Source of the DNA: Hasllibacter halocynthiae
GTDB lineage: Bacteria > Pseudomonadota > Alphaproteobacteria > Rhodobacterales > Rhodobacteraceae
Assembly (NCBI RefSeq): GCF_003003095.1
Contig: NZ_PVTT01000002.1
Location: 620,001-684,000, forward strand
Reading direction: 5' to 3'
DNA length: 64,000 nucleotides
Shown: piece after piece, positions 52,765-60,631 of the stretch
How positions within the stretch are numbered: the first letter of the stretch is position 1
Layout: every line of letters starts with the position of its first letter
Made by a program: the position numbers and the translations under genes
Notes under the pieces: generated by a model
What the model was told of the DNA's origin: nothing
Seen by the model: only the letters and a program-made list of their open reading frames with translations
Database searches by the model: none

Positions 52765-53528
52765 ACGCCCTCGTCGAGCTGGTCCTGCCCATCGCGGAGG
52801 CGGCGCGCGCCGAGCTTCTGGGCGCGGCCGGGGTCTTCGCGCGGATCGGTGCCGCGGCCTTCCTCCTCCCCCTCTTCGGCGAACGGGTCGTCCCAGCCCG
52901 GATCCGGCTAGTCCTCGCCCTCGCCCTCACGGCGGTGGTGGCGCCCGTGGTCGCCCCTGGGCTGCCCGAGCGCGCGGGGCCCCTCTTCCTCATCGGCGAG
53001 GCGGCGGCCGGCCTCCTGATCGGGTTCGGGCTGCGGGCCCTCGTCATGGCGCTGCAGATCGCGGGCTCGGTGGCGGCGCAGGCGGTGTCGCTGTCGCAGC
53101 TCCTCGGCTCGCCGGTCTCCGAGCCGCTGCCGGCGATCGGGCACGTGCTGACCGTCGCGGCCCTGGCGCTGGCCGCGCTGGCGGGCCTGCCGGCGGAGGC
53201 GGCCGCGGCCCTCGCCGCGAGCTACGAGGCGCTGCCGGCCGGCCTGGGCCTCGGGGCCGGCGAGGGGGCCGACTGGACCATCGCGCGGGCCGGCGCGGCC
53301 TTTGCCCTCGGGGTGCGGCTGGCCGCAGGCTTCGTGGCGGTGGGGCTGGCCTACAACTTGGCGCTCGGGGTGGTCAGCCGGGCGATGCCGCAGCTGATGG
53401 TCGCCCTCGTCGGCGCACCGGCGATCTCGCTCGCCGCGCTGGCGCTGCTGGCGGCGACGGCGCCCCTCCTCCTTCCGGTCTGGCTCGACGCGCTGGGCGA
53501 CCGGCTGCGCGATCCGCTCGGCCCGTGA
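52761..53528 (+). CDS. fliR: Flagellar export gate protein FliR
   Basis: 255 aa, about six hydrophobic helices. Recognisable: FARIGAAAFLLPLFGERVVPARIRLVLALALTAVVAP (in parts), GEAAAGLLIGFGLRALVMALQIAGSVAAQAVSLSQL (in parts), and PQLMVALVGAPAISLAALALL near the C-terminus. It assembles with FliP and FliQ in the export gate. The GTG start is inside the flhA stop (GTGA) and its stop contains the flhB start in the same way. Confidence 0.93.
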   Translation: MNALVELVLPIAEAARAELLGAAGVFARIGAAAFLLPLFGERVVPARIRLVLALALTAVVAPVVAPGLPERAGPLFLIGEAAAGLLIGFGLRALVMALQIAGSVAAQAVSLSQLLGSPVSEPLPAIGHVLTVAALALAALAGLPAEAAAALAASYEALPAGLGLGAGEGADWTIARAGAAFALGVRLAAGFVAVGLAYNLALGVVSRAMPQLMVALVGAPAISLAALALLAATAPLLLPVWLDALGDRLRDPLGP

Positions 53529-54571
53529 GCGGCGAGGAGGACCAGGGAGAGCGCAACGAGGAGGCGAGCGCCAAGAAGCTCGAGGATGCGCGCAGGAAGG
53601 GCGAGGGGCCGAAGTCGCAGGACCTCCTCACGGCTCTCTCCTATGCGGGCGCGGCGGCGTTCCTCGCGCTCGCGGGGCCTTCCGCCTTCCTCGCCACGGG
53701 CGAGCGGCTCGCCGGGCTGCTCCGGCTGGCGGGCGCGGGCGGCGTGCCGTCCTTTGCGCAGGTCGTCGGGACGGCCGGGCCGCTCGCCGGCCTCGTCGCG
53801 GCTCCGGCGGCGCTGGTGGTCGCGGGGCTGGCGGCGCAGGGCACGGTGGTCCTCGCGCCCGGCAAGCTGGCCCCGAGGGCGAGCAAGGTCTCGCCCCTCG
53901 CGCAGGCCAAGCAGAAGTTCGGGCCCTCCGGCCTCTTCGAGTTCGCCAAGAGCGCCGCGAAGCTGGGCCTTCTGTGCGGCGTGCTCGTCATCATCGGCCT
54001 GCGGGAGCTGGACCGCATCGCCGGCATGCCCGCGCTGCCGGACAGGGCCGCCATCGCCGCGAGCTTCGGCCCGGCAGCGGCGATGCTGGGCCCCGTCGTG
54101 GCGCTGGCGGCCGGGGTCGGCGCGATCGACCTGATCTGGCAGCGCTTCGACCATCGCCGCCGCAACCGCATGTCCCGCAAGGAGCAGACCGACGAGGCCA
54201 AGGAGGCCGAGGGCGACCCGCACCTCAAGTCCCGCCGCCGGGCCCGCGCCGAGCAGATCGCGACCACCCGCATGATGGCGGACGTGCCGGGTGCGGACGT
54301 GGTCGTGATGAACCCGACGCACTACGCGGTGGCCCTGAAATGGTCGCGCGCGCCCGGCTCGGCCCCGGTCTGCGTCGCCAAGGGCTTCGACGAGGTCGCG
54401 CTGAGGATCCGCGCGGCGGCCGAAGGGGCGGGCGTGCCGGTCAAGGTCGACCCGCCGCTCGCGCGCGGGCTCCACGCGGCCGCCGAGATCGGATCGGAGG
54501 TCCCGCCCGAGACCTGGCGCGCCGTCGCCGCCCTCATCCGCTTCGCCGACGCCATGCGGCGCGCCCGGTGA
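53525..54571 (+). CDS. flhB: Flagellar export switch protein FlhB
   Basis: 348 aa. The charged N-terminus RNEEASAKKLEDARRKGEGPKSQDL is typical, four membrane helices follow, then the cytoplasmic domain with MSRKEQTDEAKEAEGDPHLKSRRRARAEQIA (in parts) and the autocleavage site NPTHYAVALKW (Asn-Pro-Thr-His at about 262-265). Cleavage between Asn and Pro switches export from hook to filament substrates. The GTG start overlaps fliR; the next small gene starts in its stop codon. Confidence 0.97.
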   Translation: MSGEEDQGERNEEASAKKLEDARRKGEGPKSQDLLTALSYAGAAAFLALAGPSAFLATGERLAGLLRLAGAGGVPSFAQVVGTAGPLAGLVAAPAALVVAGLAAQGTVVLAPGKLAPRASKVSPLAQAKQKFGPSGLFEFAKSAAKLGLLCGVLVIIGLRELDRIAGMPALPDRAAIAASFGPAAAMLGPVVALAAGVGAIDLIWQRFDHRRRNRMSRKEQTDEAKEAEGDPHLKSRRRARAEQIATTRMMADVPGADVVVMNPTHYAVALKWSRAPGSAPVCVAKGFDEVALRIRAAAEGAGVPVKVDPPLARGLHAAAEIGSEVPPETWRAVAALIRFADAMRRAR

Positions 54572-54882
54572 CGGACGGCGCGCGAAACCTCGCGCGTCTG
54601 GCGGCGCTCGTCGCGGCCCGCTCGGCCGCCGCCGCCGCCCGGGCCGAGCGCGAGCGTGACCGCCTGGGCGGGACGGTGCGTTCGGCCGCCGCCGCCCGCA
54701 CGTCCGAAGGTATCACGGGGGCGGGCTTCGCCCTCGCGGAGGCGGGCCGCGAGGCGGCGCTCCTCCGCGCGCGCGGGGCCGAGGCGATGGCGGCGGCGAA
54801 GGCGGGCGCGGAGGGCCGGCGCGCAGCCCGGGACGCCGCCCGGGCCGAGGTGCTGCGCGCCCTCAGCGCGCGACCGGGCTGA
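54568..54882 (+). CDS. Small coiled-coil protein after flhB, possibly FliJ-like
   Basis: 104 aa from a GTG nested in the flhB stop (GTGA). It is almost all Ala, Arg, Glu and Gly with strong helix potential (LARLAALVAARSAAAAARAERERDRL in parts; RRAARDAARAEVLRALSA). Size, charge and location in a type III export operon suggest a FliJ-type export chaperone, but no diagnostic motif exists, and such composition also arises by chance in GC-rich DNA. The perfect 4-base coupling with flhB is the best support. Its last 20 bases overlap the convergent FliL-like gene. Confidence 0.6.
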   Translation: MTDGARNLARLAALVAARSAAAAARAERERDRLGGTVRSAAAARTSEGITGAGFALAEAGREAALLRARGAEAMAAAKAGAEGRRAARDAARAEVLRALSARPG

Positions 54883-55348
54883 CCGAGAGGTCCCCGATCA
54901 GCACGGCGCGCAGGTCCTCGCCGAGGACGGACCGGCCGGCGCGCAGAAGAACGGCGCGCAGCTCCTCGAGCTCCTCGGGGGAGGCCACGTCCGCGCCGAA
55001 CCCGCCATCCGCTCGATGCGCCGAGAGGGCCGACAGGAAGGCGTCGCGGAGCCGCGGCGACTGAGGATGGACGTCGGGGGCACCCTCGTCCATCTCGACG
55101 GCGAGGGTCAGGACCACATGCCCGAGCAGCCCCTCCTCCGACATGAGCGGAAGGACGAACTGGTTGGCGAGGCGCTGCGTCACCGTGGCCGTCGGTCCGG
55201 GGGTGGTCTCCTCCGGGGTCTCGGGCGGCGGCTCGCCCTCCTCCGTCTTCCCGGGCTGGCCGGCGGGCGGCGCGGTCCACCATGCGGCCCCCCCGCCCGC
55301 GGCCGCGCCGGCGAGGATGGCGAAGGCGAAGCCGAGGATGCGCCCCAT
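54863..55348 (-). CDS. Second FliL-family flagellar protein
   Basis: 161 aa. N-terminal membrane helix (MGRILGFAFAILAGAAAGGGAAWW), a Pro/Glu/Thr linker, then a periplasmic FliL-like domain: QRLANQFVLPLMSEEGLLGHVVLTLAVEMDEG (in parts), LRDAFLSALSAHRADG and LRAVLIGDLSVSPV. A separate fliL is at 46558, so the cluster carries two paralogues of low mutual similarity. The ATG overlaps the flgH stop by one base (TGATG); a TTG one codon upstream is possible. Last gene of the flgB unit. Confidence 0.8.
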   Translation of the reverse strand: MGRILGFAFAILAGAAAGGGAAWWTAPPAGQPGKTEEGEPPPETPEETTPGPTATVTQRLANQFVLPLMSEEGLLGHVVLTLAVEMDEGAPDVHPQSPRLRDAFLSALSAHRADGGFGADVASPEELEELRAVLLRAGRSVLGEDLRAVLIGDLSVSPVAR

Positions 55349-56070
55349 CAAAAGGGCAGGAGCCGGTCGGCCAGCTGCGCGCCGTAGCGGGGCTGCTGGA
55401 CCTCGGACACGCGGCCGCGCCCGCCATAGCCGATGCGCGCGGCGGCGATCCGGTCCGACGGGATCTCGTTCCGGCGGGAGATGTCCTCGGGCCGGACGAA
55501 CCCGCTCACGGTCAGCTCGCGTAGCTCGGCGTTGACGCGCACCTCCTGCGTGCCGCTGATCGCGAGCGCGCCGCTCTGGGTGACGGCGGTGACGACGGCG
55601 GCGACCCGCAGCTCGAGGCTCTCGGCGCGCGAGACCCGCCCGCTGCCGTCGAAGCCCGAGGAGGAGCTGGTGTCCACGGCCGTGGCGAGGGAGGCCCCGG
55701 CCGGCAGGTGCGCCGCTGCGCGTTCGGGCAGGCCGAGGAAGCCGTCCACGCCCATCTGCTGGCGGTCCGAGCGCGAGCGGCGCGCGTCGCTCTCGATGCT
55801 GGCCTCGTCGTCGATCTCGATGACCACGGTCACGATGTCGCCCACGCCCCGCGCGCGCGGCAGATCGAGGAGCGAGCCCGCCCCGGCCGCCCAGGTCGAG
55901 GCGGCGGCGAGAGGCGGCTCGTCGAAGGACGACGCCTCGGCGAGCGAGGTGCTCGTCAGCGCGTGGCTCTCGGGCGTGTTCGCCGGCGAGGTCAGGACCG
56001 GGGCGCGCCCGACCTCCCGGATGGGGGCACAGGCGGCCAGGCCCGCGGCGAGGATCAGCGCGCCCCTCAT
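55348..56070 (-). CDS. flgH: Flagellar L-ring lipoprotein FlgH
   Basis: 240 aa. Lipoprotein signal MRGALILAAGLAAC with lipid-bearing Cys14, then the L-ring blocks SLLDLPRARGVGDIVTVVIEIDDEASI (in parts), GSGRVSRAESLELRVAAVVTAV, LAISGTQEVRVNAELRELTVSGFVRPEDISRRNEI (in parts) and the terminal RYGAQLADRLLPF. It forms the bushing for the rod in the outer membrane, so the organism is diderm. Starts in a 4-base overlap with flgA. Confidence 0.96.
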   Translation of the reverse strand: MRGALILAAGLAACAPIREVGRAPVLTSPANTPESHALTSTSLAEASSFDEPPLAAASTWAAGAGSLLDLPRARGVGDIVTVVIEIDDEASIESDARRSRSDRQQMGVDGFLGLPERAAAHLPAGASLATAVDTSSSSGFDGSGRVSRAESLELRVAAVVTAVTQSGALAISGTQEVRVNAELRELTVSGFVRPEDISRRNEIPSDRIAAARIGYGGRGRVSEVQQPRYGAQLADRLLPF

Positions 56071-56471
56071 GGCAGCACCAGAACGGTGCCGTCGGGGCGG
56101 GCGACGCCTTCGACGGTCGCGTGCGAGGCGAGGTTCATGACGCGCACCCGCTCGCCGGCGGCGGCGCGGCCGAGGGCGCGCCCTTCGGTGGCGATGCGGA
56201 TGCCGCCCCCCGCGTGGACGAGGCGAACCGGGTCGTTGCGGCGCATCACCGCGGGCGGGCCGACGTCGCCGGGGCCGACCGGCCGGCCGGCATAGACGGC
56301 GACCCGCAGCTCCATGCCGGCGAGGGCGTCGACGGCGGCGGCGTCGCCCGCCCGGAGGTCGGCCGGCGCGATCACGGTGCCGGCACGCAGGGTGCGGGCC
56401 GCGAGGACGTCCTGGGCCGGCACGGCGCGCGCGGCGAGGATCAGGAGGGCGGCGAGGATCCAGCGGGTCAT
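56067..56471 (-). CDS. flgA: Flagellar P-ring assembly chaperone FlgA
   Basis: 134 aa, short compared with about 220 in enterobacteria; it keeps the signal peptide (ILAALLILAARAVPAQ) and the SAF domain: TLRAGTVIAPADLRAGDAA, RVAVYAGRPVGPGDVG, NDPVRLVHAGGGIRI and GERVRVMNLASHATVEGVARPDGTV (in parts). The short form is usual in alphaproteobacteria. It helps FlgI assemble in the periplasm. Overlaps flgG and flgH by 4 bases each. Confidence 0.93.
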   Translation of the reverse strand: MTRWILAALLILAARAVPAQDVLAARTLRAGTVIAPADLRAGDAAAVDALAGMELRVAVYAGRPVGPGDVGPPAVMRRNDPVRLVHAGGGIRIATEGRALGRAAAGERVRVMNLASHATVEGVARPDGTVLVLP

Positions 56472-57253
56472 CGGACCTGCACCGCCGCGCCGAGCATCTG
56501 GTCCGCGGCCGTCACGACCTTGGAGTTGAGCTCGTACCCCCTTTGCGCCTCGATCAGCTCGGTGATCTCGCGGACGGGATCGACGCTGCTCTCCTCGAGG
56601 TAGCCCTGGCGCAGGACGCCGAAGCCCTCGTCCCCGCCGGCGCCGGGGATGGCGCGTCCAGAGGCGGCCGTCTCCGTGAAGAGGTTCGAGCCACGCGCCT
56701 CCAGCCCCTTGGGGTTGGTGAAGGTCGCGAGGCCGATCCGGCCCAGCTCCTCGGGTTCGGCGGCGTCGGCGAAATAGGCGAAGACGGCGCCTTCCGGGCT
56801 GATGGAGACGGACCGGGCGTCGGCCGGGATCGTGACGTCGCCGGCGACCGGATAGCCGTCCGAGTTGACGATCAGCCCTTCGGCCGTGCGCTTGAGCGCG
56901 CCGTCGCGGGTGAAGCCCGGGCGCCCGTCCGGCAGCGCCACCTCGAGATAGCCGTTCCCCTCGATCGCGACGTCGAGGTCGCCTCCCGTCTCGGCGAGCG
57001 AGCCCTGCGCGAGCTGCATCCCCACCGCCGCGGCGCGCGCGCCGAGGCCGAGCTGGACGCCGACGGGCACGACCGTCCCGTCCGCCGCCGAGATGGCGCC
57101 GGGCGCGGTGGCCTGCTGGTAGTGGAGGTCGGCGAACTCGGCCCGGCGGGCGTCGTAGCCCGTGGTGCTCATGTTCGCGAGGTTGTTCGAGATGGTCTCG
57201 ACCCGCATCTGCTGGGCCGACATGCCGGTTGCGGCGATCTGGAGGGCGCGCAT
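56468..57253 (-). CDS. flgG: Flagellar distal rod protein FlgG
   Basis: 261 aa, the exact usual size. N-terminal MRALQIAATGMSAQQMRVETISNNLANMSTTGYDARRAEF (in parts) and C-terminal GYLEESSVDPVREITELIEAQRGYELNSKVVTAADQML (in parts) form the D0 coiled coil. VAIEGNGYLEVALPDGRPGFTRDGALKRTAEG is the conserved core. Ten bases follow flgF. Confidence 0.97.
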   Translation of the reverse strand: MRALQIAATGMSAQQMRVETISNNLANMSTTGYDARRAEFADLHYQQATAPGAISAADGTVVPVGVQLGLGARAAAVGMQLAQGSLAETGGDLDVAIEGNGYLEVALPDGRPGFTRDGALKRTAEGLIVNSDGYPVAGDVTIPADARSVSISPEGAVFAYFADAAEPEELGRIGLATFTNPKGLEARGSNLFTETAASGRAIPGAGGDEGFGVLRQGYLEESSVDPVREITELIEAQRGYELNSKVVTAADQMLGAAVQVR

Positions 57254-57263
57254 CGGGTTTCTC

Positions 57264-57968
57264 CTATCGGGAAAGGGTTCGGATCGCCTCGCGCCGCCGC
57301 TCGCCTTCCTTCTGCGAGAAGGCGGACGCGGCCTCGTAGGCGCGCTGGACGGCGATCATGCGGGCGATCTCGGTGACGGGCTCGACGTTGGACTGCTCGA
57401 GGGCGCCCTGGACGACGCGGGCGCCTTCAGCCGGGACGGCGCCTTCGGCCCGGAAGAGGGTGCCCACCTCGCGCGTTGCGGCGGCGGGGTCCTCCGGCCG
57501 GACGAGGCCGATGCGCCCCAGGGGACCGAGCGGCGTCGAGATGGTGCCGTCGGGCGCCACCGCGACGGGCCCCGCGTCGGCGGGCAGCAGGATGGGGGCG
57601 CCGCCCTCGTCCAGCACGGCGTGGCCCATGGCGGTCCGCAGGACGCCCGCCTCGTCAGGGGTGAACGCGCCCGCGCGGGTCAGGCGGGGGCCGCCGGGCG
57701 TCTCGACCTGGAAGAAGCCCTCGCCCTCGATCGCGAGGTCGAAGGGCGCGCCCGTGCCGGTCAGCGCGCCCTGCGTGCGGTCCGTGACCCGCCCGTGCAG
57801 GTGCGCCTGGCTGACCGAAGGGGCCCCCTCCAGCGCGGTGACGTGCTCGGCGAAGACGGCGCCCTCGCGGCGGTAGCCGGTGGTCGAGGCGTTGGCGATG
57901 TTGTGCGCGATGCCCTGCATCTCGGCCATCAGGCCGGAGGCGCGCGCGAGGGTGACGTAGCCGGACAT
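57264..57968 (-). CDS. flgF: Flagellar proximal rod protein FlgF
   Basis: 234 aa. N-terminus YVTLARASGLMAEMQGIAHNIANASTTGYRREGAVF (in parts), core LAIEGEGFFQVETPGGPRLTRAGAFTPDEAGVL (in parts), and C-terminus GALEQSNVEPVTEIARMIAVQRAYEAASAF, all in register with FlgF. It differs from FlgG by the shorter central domain. It follows fliQ closely in the flgB unit. Confidence 0.95.
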   Translation of the reverse strand: MSGYVTLARASGLMAEMQGIAHNIANASTTGYRREGAVFAEHVTALEGAPSVSQAHLHGRVTDRTQGALTGTGAPFDLAIEGEGFFQVETPGGPRLTRAGAFTPDEAGVLRTAMGHAVLDEGGAPILLPADAGPVAVAPDGTISTPLGPLGRIGLVRPEDPAAATREVGTLFRAEGAVPAEGARVVQGALEQSNVEPVTEIARMIAVQRAYEAASAFSQKEGERRREAIRTLSR

Positions 57969-57971
57969 CCC

Positions 57972-58241
57972 CTAGATCCCGGCGGCGAGCGGCATCAGCC
58001 GCCCGGTCCAGAGATCGACGAGCGCGCGGGTCATCATGTCCATCGTGATCCAGAACGTCACACCGATCGCGGCGAGCTTGGGCACGAAGGTCAGCGTCAT
58101 CTCCTGCACGGAGGTCAGCGCCTGCAGCAGCCCGATCGCGAGGCCCACGGCCAGGGCGACGGCCAGGATCGGCATGCTGATCGCGACCGAGACCCAGAGG
58201 CCGTCGCGCAGCACGTCGTAGAGGACGCCCTCGCTCATCAT
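57972..58241 (-). CDS. fliQ: Flagellar export gate protein FliQ
   Basis: 89 aa with two transmembrane helices: VSVAISMPILAVALAVGLAIGLLQALTSVQEMTLTFVPKLAAI is seen in parts and is the family signature. The start lies in ATGATG: the first ATG (58241) overlaps the fliE stop as ATGA, the second would give 88 aa. Component of the FliPQR export channel, placed in the rod operon rather than beside fliP. Confidence 0.95.
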   Translation of the reverse strand: MMSEGVLYDVLRDGLWVSVAISMPILAVALAVGLAIGLLQALTSVQEMTLTFVPKLAAIGVTFWITMDMMTRALVDLWTGRLMPLAAGI

Positions 58242-58519
58242 ACGGGCATCCTCAGGATCTCCTGATAGGCCTCGACGACCTTGTTGCGGACGGCGACGAC
58301 GGATTCGACGGCGAGTTGCGTGCGCGCGAGGGCCTCGACCATCGCCTGGGGGTCGGCGCGGCCGGTCATGGCGGCCACGGCCGCCCGCTCGCCCTCGGCT
58401 ACGGTGCGGGCGAAGCCGTCGGCGGCCCGGCCGATCGCGGCCTCGGGCCCGGCGGCGGGCGCCTCGCGCAGGGCGGCGGCATAGCCGCGCAGCGCGGCGC
58501 TTGCGTTGAGATCGATCAT
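58238..58519 (-). CDS. fliE: Flagellar hook-basal body protein FliE
   Basis: 93 aa. C-terminal block VEALARTQLAVESVVAVRNKVVEAYQEILRMPV (in parts) is the FliE signature; it is the adaptor between MS ring and rod. Overlaps fliQ by 4 bases and lies 12 bases after flgC. Confidence 0.94.
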   Translation of the reverse strand: MIDLNASAALRGYAAALREAPAAGPEAAIGRAADGFARTVAEGERAAVAAMTGRADPQAMVEALARTQLAVESVVAVRNKVVEAYQEILRMPV

Positions 58520-58531
58520 GGGGTTCCCTTC

Positions 58532-58903
58532 CTATCGGCGCAGCAGGTCGATCAGCGCGGTCCGCATCTGCCTGACCTGGTCGAACATCCGCAGGTTCGC
58601 CTCGTAGGAGCGCTGGGCCTCCCGCGAGTCGGCGATTTCCATCACGAGGTCGACGTTCGATCCTTCGTAGAAGCCGTCCGTGCCGGCCATCGGATGGGCG
58701 GGGTCGTGCACCCGGGGCAGCGGCCGCGCGTCGAGCGTCACCCCGCCCGGCCGCACGCCGCCCGCGCCGTCGGCCTCGAAGGCGACGCGCTTGGCGCGGA
58801 AGCCCGGCGTGTCGGCATTGGCCATGTTCTCGGCCACGTGGCGCAGGCGGCGCGACTGCGCCGACATGCCCGAGGCGGCGATGGAGAGGGCGTCGCCGGC
58901 CAT
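58532..58903 (-). CDS. flgC: Flagellar proximal rod protein FlgC
   Basis: 123 aa. LSIAASGMSAQSRRLRHVAENMANADTPGFRAKRV (in parts), YEGSNVDLVMEIADSREAQRSYEANLRMFDQVRQM (in parts): both D0 halves are present. The ATG shares one base with the flgB stop (TGATG). Confidence 0.95.
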   Translation of the reverse strand: MAGDALSIAASGMSAQSRRLRHVAENMANADTPGFRAKRVAFEADGAGGVRPGGVTLDARPLPRVHDPAHPMAGTDGFYEGSNVDLVMEIADSREAQRSYEANLRMFDQVRQMRTALIDLLRR

Positions 58904-59265
58904 CAGCGGGTCGCCACGCTGGCGCGCAGGACGTCCATCGCGCCCCGCCACGCCCCGAGGGCCAGGCCGTGATCGGCGCGGGCGCGGGCGGCTTCCACCA
59001 TCTCGGCCTCGACCGAGACGCCGTTGCCGTTGGGCTTGGTGGCCGCGCCCAGGGTCCACTCGACCGCGGCGCCGGAAGAGCCGCCCAGGTGGTCGGGCCG
59101 CGTCGCGCGCAGGCCCGGGGCGCCCGGATCGAAGGGCGAGGCCCTGAGGGGGCGCCAGCCCGGCGTGTCCGCGTTGGCGAGGTTGCGCGCCGTGCCTTCC
59201 GTGCGTGCGCCTGCATGCCGCGCGAGGGCGCTTGCGGTGGAGAGGATCGGAATGTGGTCGAGCAT
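58903..59265 (-). CDS. flgB: Flagellar proximal rod protein FlgB
   Basis: 120 aa. Conserved TEGTARNLANADTPGWRPL and the C-terminal NGVSVEAEMVEAARARADHGLAL fit FlgB. It opens the nine-gene leftward unit ending in the second FliL. Upstream, a CtrA-like box facing this gene lies 23 bp from the start. Confidence 0.94.
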   Translation of the reverse strand: MLDHIPILSTASALARHAGARTEGTARNLANADTPGWRPLRASPFDPGAPGLRATRPDHLGGSSGAAVEWTLGAATKPNGNGVSVEAEMVEAARARADHGLALGAWRGAMDVLRASVATR

Positions 59266-59287
59266 GGGCGCGCCCCCGTTTCGTCGT

Positions 59288-59302
59288 TCAACCTGTCCTT
59301 AA
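59288..59302 (-). promoter_or_regulatory. CtrA-like box facing flgB
   Basis: Read on the minus strand this is TTAA, seven bases, TTGA: seven of eight consensus positions. It sits between flgB and fliI, 23 bp before flgB, and mirrors the box at 59314-59328. Confidence 0.55.
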
Positions 59303-59313
59303 CCCCGATTCGC

Positions 59314-59328
59314 TTAACGGGAGGTTGA
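59314..59328 (+). promoter_or_regulatory. CtrA-like box facing fliI
   Basis: TTAA (59314-59317), CGGGAGG, TTGA (59325-59328), ending 13 bp before the fliI start. It has the same TTAA-N7-TTGA form as its mirror box, pointing the other way. Being so close to the start codon, it might also act as a repressor site or overlap the ribosome binding region. Confidence 0.5.
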
Positions 59329-59341
59329 GAGGAGAACAGGA

Positions 59342-60631
59342 ATGACACGACCGGAACTCGAATCCCTGAAGGACGCCCTGCGGGAGGCCGCCCGGCCATG
59401 CCCGCTCGGCCGGATCACGGCGCTCTCGCCCGGGCGCGCGGTCGTGTCGGGGCTGCCCGCCGCCTTGGGCGACGGCGTCGAGGTCGTCGGCGGCGGCCTT
59501 CGAGGCGAGGTGGTCGGGATGGACGAGGGGGCCGCCACCGTCCTTCTCGACGGCGAGGGCGAGGGGCTGGCTCCGGGCGCGGGCGTCGTCCTGCGCCCGG
59601 GCGGGCGGCTCGGCGCGGGGCCGGACTGGCTCGGACGGACGGTCGATCCCGCGGGCGCACCGCTGGACGGGCTTCCGGCGCCCGCGCCTCGGCGGGCCGC
59701 GCCGGCCGCCACGGGGCCGCGTGGCCCCCTGGGCGGGCGGCTGCGGACGGGCCTCGCAGCCTTCGACGCGTTCCTCCCCCTGTGCCTGGGGCAGCGCATC
59801 GGCCTTTTCGCCGGCGCGGGCGTGGGCAAGTCGACGCTTCTGACCGCCCTCGCGCGGGATGTGGCGGCCGACTGCGTCGTCATCGCCCTGGTCGGCGAGC
59901 GCGAGCACGAGATCGCGGGCCTCCGCCGGGCCCTCGCCGAGGCGGGGGCGCGCGCGCTGATCGTGGCCGCCCCCGCCGACGCGCCCCCGCTGCTGCGCCG
60001 CCGCGCGCCCTTCGCCGCCATGGAGGCGGCCGAGGCCCTCTCTGCGGAAGGGCGCGACGTCCTCTTCCTCTGCGACAGCGTCACCCGTCTCGCCGAGGCC
60101 GAGCGCGAGGTCGCGATCGCCGCCGGCGCCCCCCTCGGGCCGGGCGGCCACGCGCCGTGGACCCCCCGGCGCCTGACCACGCTGGCGGAGCGGGCGGGGC
60201 CCGGCCGGGGCGAGGGGGGCGCGATAACGGCGGTGCTGTCGGTCCTCGTGCCGGGCGAGGACATGGCCGATCCCGTGGCGGACGTCCTGCGTGGCGTGTT
60301 GGACGGGCATGTCGTGCTGTCGCGCGCCATAGCGGAGAGGGGCCGCTTTCCCGCAATCGACCTGCTCCGGTCGCTGTCGCGCGCGCTGCCGGGCTGCGCC
60401 GCGCCCGACGAGCGGCCGATCATCGCCGAAGGGCGTCGCCGCGCCGCTGCCCGCGAGGAGGTCGAGCTGATGGTGCGCTCCGGCCTCTACGAGGCGGGGG
60501 CGGATGCGGCGACGGACCGCGCCGTTCGCTCGCACGAGGCGCTGGAGGGGTTCCTCTCCTCCGCCTCCCGAGGGCCCGAGGAGGCCGTCGCGCGCCTCGC
60601 GGCGCTGCTGGCGGAGACGGCGGCGCCCTAG
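59342..60631 (+). CDS. fliI: Flagellum-specific ATP synthase FliI
   Basis: 429 aa, F1-ATPase-beta-like. Walker A GAGVGKST (about 158-165), ALVGEREHEI, Walker B region VLFLCDSVTRLAEAEREVAIA (in parts), GRGEGGAITAVLSVLVPGEDMADPVADVLRGVLDGHVVLSR (in parts) and FPAIDLLRSLSR. It powers early steps of flagellar export with FliH and FliJ. GGAGAAC lies before the ATG. It is a single-gene unit; the stop overlaps the convergent DUF1217 gene by 4 bases. Confidence 0.97.
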   Translation: MTRPELESLKDALREAARPCPLGRITALSPGRAVVSGLPAALGDGVEVVGGGLRGEVVGMDEGAATVLLDGEGEGLAPGAGVVLRPGGRLGAGPDWLGRTVDPAGAPLDGLPAPAPRRAAPAATGPRGPLGGRLRTGLAAFDAFLPLCLGQRIGLFAGAGVGKSTLLTALARDVAADCVVIALVGEREHEIAGLRRALAEAGARALIVAAPADAPPLLRRRAPFAAMEAAEALSAEGRDVLFLCDSVTRLAEAEREVAIAAGAPLGPGGHAPWTPRRLTTLAERAGPGRGEGGAITAVLSVLVPGEDMADPVADVLRGVLDGHVVLSRAIAERGRFPAIDLLRSLSRALPGCAAPDERPIIAEGRRRAAAREEVELMVRSGLYEAGADAATDRAVRSHEALEGFLSSASRGPEEAVARLAALLAETAAP

